DNA from: DRPN01 sp964599235 | GTDB lineage: Bacteria > Bacteroidota > Bacteroidia > Bacteroidales > VadinHA17 | Length of the DNA stretch: 64,000 nucleotides | Direction: 5' to 3' | Assembly (NCBI GenBank): GCA_964599235.1 | Contig: CAZRDX010000052.1 | Location: 217,219 to 281,218, forward strand | Shown: piece by piece, positions 59,669 to 64,000 of the stretch | Layout of the letters: every line of letters starts with the position of its first letter | Position numbering within the stretch: the first letter of the stretch is position 1 | The notes under the pieces: generated by a model | Databases searched by the model: none | The model's input: only the letters and a program-made list of their open reading frames with translations | What the model was told of the DNA's origin: nothing | Position numbers and translations under genes: made by a program

Positions 59669-60253
59669 ATGAAAAGATCATCATTGCTACTACTTTCCGT
59701 ACTGTTGGTTTTCCCCTTGCTGAGCCGGGCACAGACCTACGGCAACTGGTCGGGGCTCCTGCACACCCAGTCGGTACCCGTCACCGACAACGGCAACCCC
59801 GATTTCCGCTACTTCACCCCACAGACACAGAAATACCTGAAAGAGAACTACAAAGGAAAATACATCAAAGTGATCACCTACGTCGTCCGTCAGGGAGAAC
59901 GCTATACCGTCTCGATCAAATACCCCCGCAACGGGGTCGGCTACGGCATGGAGTTCATCGGATACGACCCGTACAGATCGCGCGGGTTCTCGGTCACCTA
60001 CCAGAACAAGAACCTTCCGGGCAAGTGGTGGGTCGAGCGGGTCAACTTCACCAATGACGTGAACAGCACCTCCGACCGTACCCTCGTGGTGGTAGCCACC
60101 GACACTCCTTCCGCCCCCTTCTACCTGCGCATCCAGTATCCTGCCGTCCCCGACAACGTGGTCGACTCCCGTCTGCCCAACCCTGCCGACCCGCAGGCAG
60201 GCGAGTTTTTCTGGGGAACGGTGAAGAAAACTCCCATCCTGATGATGAAATGA
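59669..60253 (+). CDS. secreted hypothetical protein
   Basis: 194 residues with a clear signal peptide (MKRSSLLLLSVLLVFPLLSR, cleavage after AQ-like SRA-Q). The mature part is beta-rich and aromatic (YGNWSGLLHTQSVPVTDNGN, YTVSIKYPRNGVGYGMEFIG, WWVERVNFTND). No cysteine and no T9SS C-terminal domain. No family recognised; likely periplasmic or surface exposed. It is flanked by tRNA-Ser and by a repeat array that begins right after its stop. Confidence 0.85.
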   Translation: MKRSSLLLLSVLLVFPLLSRAQTYGNWSGLLHTQSVPVTDNGNPDFRYFTPQTQKYLKENYKGKYIKVITYVVRQGERYTVSIKYPRNGVGYGMEFIGYDPYRSRGFSVTYQNKNLPGKWWVERVNFTNDVNSTSDRTLVVVATDTPSAPFYLRIQYPAVPDNVVDSRLPNPADPQAGEFFWGTVKKTPILMMK

Positions 60254-60640
60254 CTTGAACATGATCTGCCCTTCGGGCCTGTCATTGGCCCTGTGTGCAG
60301 GGCCTCCCCTCTTGAGAGGGCTTGGGGGTGTGTTCAGAACCCCAATGACGATCTCGTATCAAATGTACCCGGATGTTGCAAGGCGCCTCGGCGCCTAAGC
60401 AATCCCCAAAAACCGGCTCCCAACCTGTCAATATCGACCTCTTCGACCCCTTGGCCCCCTTTCGACCCCTTCGACCCGCCGTGGCAGGGTGCTGGGTGCC
60501 GGGAACCCACATGCCGGCGCACAGCCCGTCATTCGGCCTGAAGAGCTGTCAATATGCTCTTGACGGAGCGTCACTAGCCACTGCGTGGCGTCATTTGCCT
60601 TCGGCTGTCATTGTGCTCCTGACAGAGCGTCATTGTCCGA
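60254..60640. repeat. second palindromic repeat array, running into mfd
   Basis: The same kinds of units as at 6801-7322: CCTGTCATTGG with GGCCCT/AGGGCC, the CCCTCTTGAGAGGG plus GGGGGTGTGTTCA block (60306-60347), CTGTCAATATGCTCTTGACGG (60551 on), CCACTGCGTGG, GCCTTCGGC and GCTCC/GGAGC-like GCTCC-TGACA-GAGC near 60618-60629. Tandem TTCGACCCC words lie at about 60446-60478. The last units are inside the 3' end of mfd. Confidence 0.8.
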
Positions 60641-63600
60641 GGTGGCTTTGAGCATCTCCTCGAGCAGACGGAGCGCCTCGCGGATGTCCCTGATCTTCGG
60701 CACCGTGAGCATCAGCTTGTTGTTCTTCTCCTTCAGACGGAAACGGGCCGGACGCTCCTGGATGTACCACAGGATCTTCCGGAAAAGGTCGGAACTGTAA
60801 AAAGGCGACTCCCTGTCGCCGACGAAGATGGCATGGAAAGTATCCTGGCGGAGGATGATCCTTTCGATGGCCAGGCGCATCGCCACACGCCGCAGCCGCA
60901 CCACATCGATGAGCGCGCGTGCCTCGGGCGGCAACGGCCCGAAACGGTCCTCCAGCATCCGCTCGAACTGCTGCAGCTGCTCCTCGCCGGCGACGGCATT
61001 GAGCTGACGGTAGAGCTTCATCTTCTCCGTATCGCTCCCCACATAGCTGTCAGGCAGCATCACCGCCAGGTCGGTGTCGATCTGCGTATCGCCGACATAC
61101 TGCTGCACCTCCTCTTTCCCGCTCTTTTCCTCATAGAGATGTCTGAACTCGCCTTCCCGCAGCTCCTGCATCGCCTCCTGGAGGATCCGCTGGTAGGTCT
61201 CGAAGCCGATGTCGGCGATGAAGCCGCTTTGTTCGGCCCCGAGCAGGTTGCCCGCACCGCGTATGTCTAAGTCCTGCAAGGCCAGGTTGAAGCCGCTGCC
61301 CAGCTCGGAGAACTCGGCCAGCGCCTTCAGCCGCCGTCGTGCCTCGGGCGTCACCAGCGTCAGCGGCGGCGCCAGCAGATAACAGAAAGCCTTGCGGTTG
61401 GAACGCCCCACACGACCCCGCAGCTGATGCAGGTCGCTCAGACCGAAATGATGCGCGTTGTTGATGAAGATGGTGTTGGCATTGGGTATGTCAAGCCCCG
61501 ACTCGATGATCGTCGTGGCCACCAGCACATCGTACTCGCCGGCGATGAACCCCAGCATTACCGCCTCCAGCTCACGCCCTTCCATCTGACCATGCGCCAC
61601 GGCAATGCGCGTATGCGGCACGATGGCCCCGATCTTCTCCGCCACCTTGTGGATGTTCTCCACCCGGTTGTGGATGAAGAAGACCTGCCCGCCCCTGTTG
61701 AGCTCATATTCGATGCCCTCACGGATGATCTGCTCGTTGAAGGTATGCAGTTCGGTGATGATGGGGTGGCGGTTGGGCGGGGGCGTGTTGATGATGGCCA
61801 GGTCGCGCGCCCCCATGAGCGAGAACTGCAGCGTGCGCGGGATGGGTGTGGCCGTCAGCGTCAGGGTGTCCACCTCGGCACGCATCTGCTTGAGCTTCTC
61901 CTTGGCCGCCACGCCGAACTTCTGCTCCTCGTCGATGATCAGCAGTCCCAGATCCTTGTATTTCACATCCTTGCTCAGCAGCCGGTGCGTGCCGATAAGG
62001 ATGTCGATCTTACCCTCGGCCAGCCTTTTCAGCGTCTCCCGCTGCTCGGCCGGACGTTTCAGACGCGAGAGAAAGTCGACGGTAGCGGGGAAGTCTTTCA
62101 GCCGCTCGGAGAAGGTGCGGTAATGCTGCATGGCCAGGATGGTGGTAGGCACCAGCACGGCCACCTGCTTGCTGTCGGCCACCGCCTTGAAGGCGGCACG
62201 GATGGCCACCTCCGTCTTGCCGAAGCCCACATCACCGCATACCAGCATGTCCATGGGGTGGGGAGCCTCCATCGCCTCCTTCACCTTGCGGGTAGCCGTG
62301 ATCCGATCGGGCGTGTCCTCATACATGAACGACGCCTCCAGCTCCTGCTGCAGATAGGTGTCGGGCGAAAAAGCAAAACCCTCCTTCTGCATGCGCCGGG
62401 CATACAGGGCGATCAGCTCGCGGGCGATGTCCTTCACCCGGCTCTTGGTCTTCTGCTTCAGCGTCTTCCACGCTTTGCCCCCCAGCTTGTGGATCACCGG
62501 CGGCTCGTTGTCCTTGCCTTTGTATTTGGAGATACGGTGCAGACTGTGGATGCTCACGTAGAGGATGTCGTTGTCCTTGTACACCAGCTTGACCACCTCC
62601 TGTGTGCGGCCGTTGTTCTCGATACGCACCAGGCCCGCAAAACGGCCTATGCCATGGTCGACATGCACCACATAGTCGCCGGGGTGGAGGGCCTTGAGCT
62701 CCTCGATGGTAAGCATCTCCTGGCGGGTGAAGTTCTTCGCCAGGCGGTAGCGCTGGTATCTGTCGAAGATCTGATGGTCGGTGAAGCATACCAGTCGCAG
62801 GTCATGGTCGATGAAGCCCTGGTGGAGGTCGCGGTCGCAGGTCTCATACGGCACCCCGGGGACAAGACTCTGCAGGATTTCGCGCAGCCGCTGACGCTGG
62901 GCCTCGTGGCCGGAGAGGAGATAGATACGATAACCTTCGCCGGACAGCTCCTCAAGGCGTGTGGCCAGCAGATCGAAGTTCTTCCGGAACGCCGGCTGGG
63001 GTGACACATGGAAGGCAAGACGGTGCGTGACGAGGCCGGACGAGGTCTGCCCCATCTCTACCACACGGTAGCGGGCGAGCTGTTCGTCGAAGGCGGCCGG
63101 CCCCATCAGCGGTGGCGGGGCGGGGGTCTCGTCGTCGCCGGCCGCCGGCAGCGGCTCCATCGCCTGCAGCTCCTCCAGCATGCCCCGCACCAGCGCGCGG
63201 TCGCGCACCCACACCGTCGCCGAAGGGGGCAGCAACGACAACACCGGCACGCGTTCGGTCACCTCCGTCACACGCTCCATGTCGGGCAGGAGCACCGCCA
63301 CCGGCACCTTCTCCACCGAGAGCTGCGTCTCCACGTCGAAGGTACGGATGCTGTCGATACGGTCGCCCGCCAGGTCCAGACGGTAAGGCCGTTCGGCCGC
63401 AAAGGAGAAGACGTCGATGATGCCGCCCCGCAGAGCATACTCGCCCGGCCCCGTCACGAAGTCAACCGGCCGGAAACCCTTGGCCAACAGCTCCTCCTCC
63501 AGCAACGAGAGGGTCATCTCCTCACCCTGCTTCAGCCGTATGCTGTTCCTCACCAGCGTGCGGCGGTTCACCGCCATCTCGGCCAGCGCCTCCGGCCAGG

Positions 63601-63976
63601 TGACCACCGCCAGCTTGCGCGTGCCGGACGAAAGCATCTGCAACACCTCACTGCGCAGGATCTTGTTCGAAGGATCCTGCTGACCGTAACGGATATGCCG
63701 CTTGTAGGAGGAGGGCAGAAAGCGGACGGTGATGCCCTCGGCAAAGTTTTCCAGGTCGTTGAAGAAGTAGGCCGCCTCCTCCATCTCAGGGAGGATGAAG
63801 AGCTGGACGGTATGCAGGGCGGGCAGCAGGGAGGAGGCCAGCAACGCCGGAAACGAACCGGCCAGCCCCTCCAGATGCACCGTCAACGGCTCCTCACCCT
63901 GCAGCCATGCCAGCAGCTCCCCCCGACGGGGATGTGCCATGAAATGTCCGAGCAGTCGCTCTTTGCCTTCACCCAT
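60608..63976 (-). CDS. mfd: transcription-repair coupling factor
   Basis: 1122 residues, close to the usual 1150. N-terminal UvrB-like region, RNA-polymerase-interacting domain (GDYVVHVDHGIGRFAGLVRI), then helicase motifs: GDVGFGKTEVAIRAAFKAV (Walker A), LLIIDEEQKFG (DEEQ box), TLTATPIPRTLQFSL and LRGRVGRSNRKAFCYLL. It removes stalled RNA polymerase from DNA lesions and recruits UvrA. The final residues DNDALSGAQ and the stop codon come from palindromic repeat sequence (60608-60636), so its C-terminus is altered. A TACCTTTG box lies just before the ATG. Confidence 0.97.
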   Translation of the reverse strand: MGEGKERLLGHFMAHPRRGELLAWLQGEEPLTVHLEGLAGSFPALLASSLLPALHTVQLFILPEMEEAAYFFNDLENFAEGITVRFLPSSYKRHIRYGQQDPSNKILRSEVLQMLSSGTRKLAVVTWPEALAEMAVNRRTLVRNSIRLKQGEEMTLSLLEEELLAKGFRPVDFVTGPGEYALRGGIIDVFSFAAERPYRLDLAGDRIDSIRTFDVETQLSVEKVPVAVLLPDMERVTEVTERVPVLSLLPPSATVWVRDRALVRGMLEELQAMEPLPAAGDDETPAPPPLMGPAAFDEQLARYRVVEMGQTSSGLVTHRLAFHVSPQPAFRKNFDLLATRLEELSGEGYRIYLLSGHEAQRQRLREILQSLVPGVPYETCDRDLHQGFIDHDLRLVCFTDHQIFDRYQRYRLAKNFTRQEMLTIEELKALHPGDYVVHVDHGIGRFAGLVRIENNGRTQEVVKLVYKDNDILYVSIHSLHRISKYKGKDNEPPVIHKLGGKAWKTLKQKTKSRVKDIARELIALYARRMQKEGFAFSPDTYLQQELEASFMYEDTPDRITATRKVKEAMEAPHPMDMLVCGDVGFGKTEVAIRAAFKAVADSKQVAVLVPTTILAMQHYRTFSERLKDFPATVDFLSRLKRPAEQRETLKRLAEGKIDILIGTHRLLSKDVKYKDLGLLIIDEEQKFGVAAKEKLKQMRAEVDTLTLTATPIPRTLQFSLMGARDLAIINTPPPNRHPIITELHTFNEQIIREGIEYELNRGGQVFFIHNRVENIHKVAEKIGAIVPHTRIAVAHGQMEGRELEAVMLGFIAGEYDVLVATTIIESGLDIPNANTIFINNAHHFGLSDLHQLRGRVGRSNRKAFCYLLAPPLTLVTPEARRRLKALAEFSELGSGFNLALQDLDIRGAGNLLGAEQSGFIADIGFETYQRILQEAMQELREGEFRHLYEEKSGKEEVQQYVGDTQIDTDLAVMLPDSYVGSDTEKMKLYRQLNAVAGEEQLQQFERMLEDRFGPLPPEARALIDVVRLRRVAMRLAIERIILRQDTFHAIFVGDRESPFYSSDLFRKILWYIQERPARFRLKEKNNKLMLTVPKIRDIREALRLLEEMLKATSDNDALSGAQ

Positions 63977-63983
63977 AGCGCCG

Positions 63984-63991
63984 CAAAGGTA
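63984..63991 (-). promoter_or_regulatory. -7 box of mfd
   Basis: Reverse-strand TACCTTTG, 7 bases before the ATG at 63976; upstream sequence is cut by the window end. Confidence 0.5.
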
Positions 63992-64000
63992 CGAAAGTTT

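Noticed and set aside
61427..63004. 525-codon forward ORF opposite mfd
   Set aside because: Antisense of the conserved Mfd helicase region; low-complexity His/Leu/Val composition.

Overview
The window is GC-rich chromosomal DNA from a member of the phylum Bacteroidota, most likely an anaerobic or microaerophilic Bacteroidales lineage (inference). The support comes from several sides. Many promoter -7 boxes match the Bacteroidota form TAnnTTTG. Type IX secretion (T9SS) protein families are present: PorP/SprF, PorG/DUF6089, the DUF5103 plug family and a gliding-motility-type C-terminal domain. The Na+-NQR operon, the gene order nadK-porG-uppS-bamA-ompH-ompH-murI and a bTHX ribosomal protein fit the same picture. 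No transposase, integrase, phage gene or CRISPR array is visible, so this is core genome rather than an island.

Layout. 1-6800: start of a dihydrolipoamide dehydrogenase gene (lpdA), two small conserved-looking genes, and a two-gene signalling unit (giant hybrid histidine kinase plus receiver-SpoIIE phosphatase). 6801-7367: an array of short palindromic repeats. 7368-14234: Na+-translocating NADH:quinone reductase operon nqrABCDEF with the flavin transferase apbE. 14403-19391: T9SS plug-family protein, two aldehyde dehydrogenases (AASADH-type and P5C dehydrogenase) and an FtsB/DivIC-like protein. 19393-24639: glycosyltransferase, OmpH-like chaperone, PorP/SprF protein, and an ECF sigma factor overlapping a membrane-anchored PKD plus gliding-C-terminal protein that looks like its anti-sigma partner. 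24842-30701: proline dehydrogenase, SOD, a candidate 6S RNA, MATE transporter, DUF1858 protein, queD, folE, fabD. 30702-37173: two giant tandem paralogues with receiver-like domains joined to a PEP-synthase-type ATP-binding domain. 37291-40161: 2-oxoacid:ferredoxin oxidoreductase. 40374-49446: gamma-carbonic anhydrase and the envelope cluster murI-ompH-ompH-bamA-uppS-porG-like-porG-like-nadK-CBS. 49509-56980: pdxJ, hydrolase, exonuclease, udk, Dabb protein, manA, rlmN, aat, TlpA-like thioredoxin, bTHX with a histone-H1-like tail. 57295-63976: SMUG2-like glycosylase, small membrane protein, Crp/Fnr regulator, tRNA-Ser(CGA), secreted protein, mfd, and a second palindromic repeat array that runs into the 3' end of mfd.

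Physiology (inference): the genes suggest an amino-acid-using metabolism (proline to glutamate through proline dehydrogenase and P5C dehydrogenase; 2-oxoacid oxidation through ferredoxin) coupled to a sodium-pumping NADH dehydrogenase, with an outer membrane served by BAM, periplasmic chaperones and T9SS. The most unusual items are the sigma/anti-sigma pair that carries a T9SS-type C-terminal domain beside a PorP/SprF gene, the receiver/ATP-grasp giants without a visible phosphohistidine domain, the candidate 6S RNA with a textbook promoter, the bTHX fusion, and the palindromic repeat arrays. Coordinates and starts were read by eye. Family calls rest on recognised motifs, not database searches.
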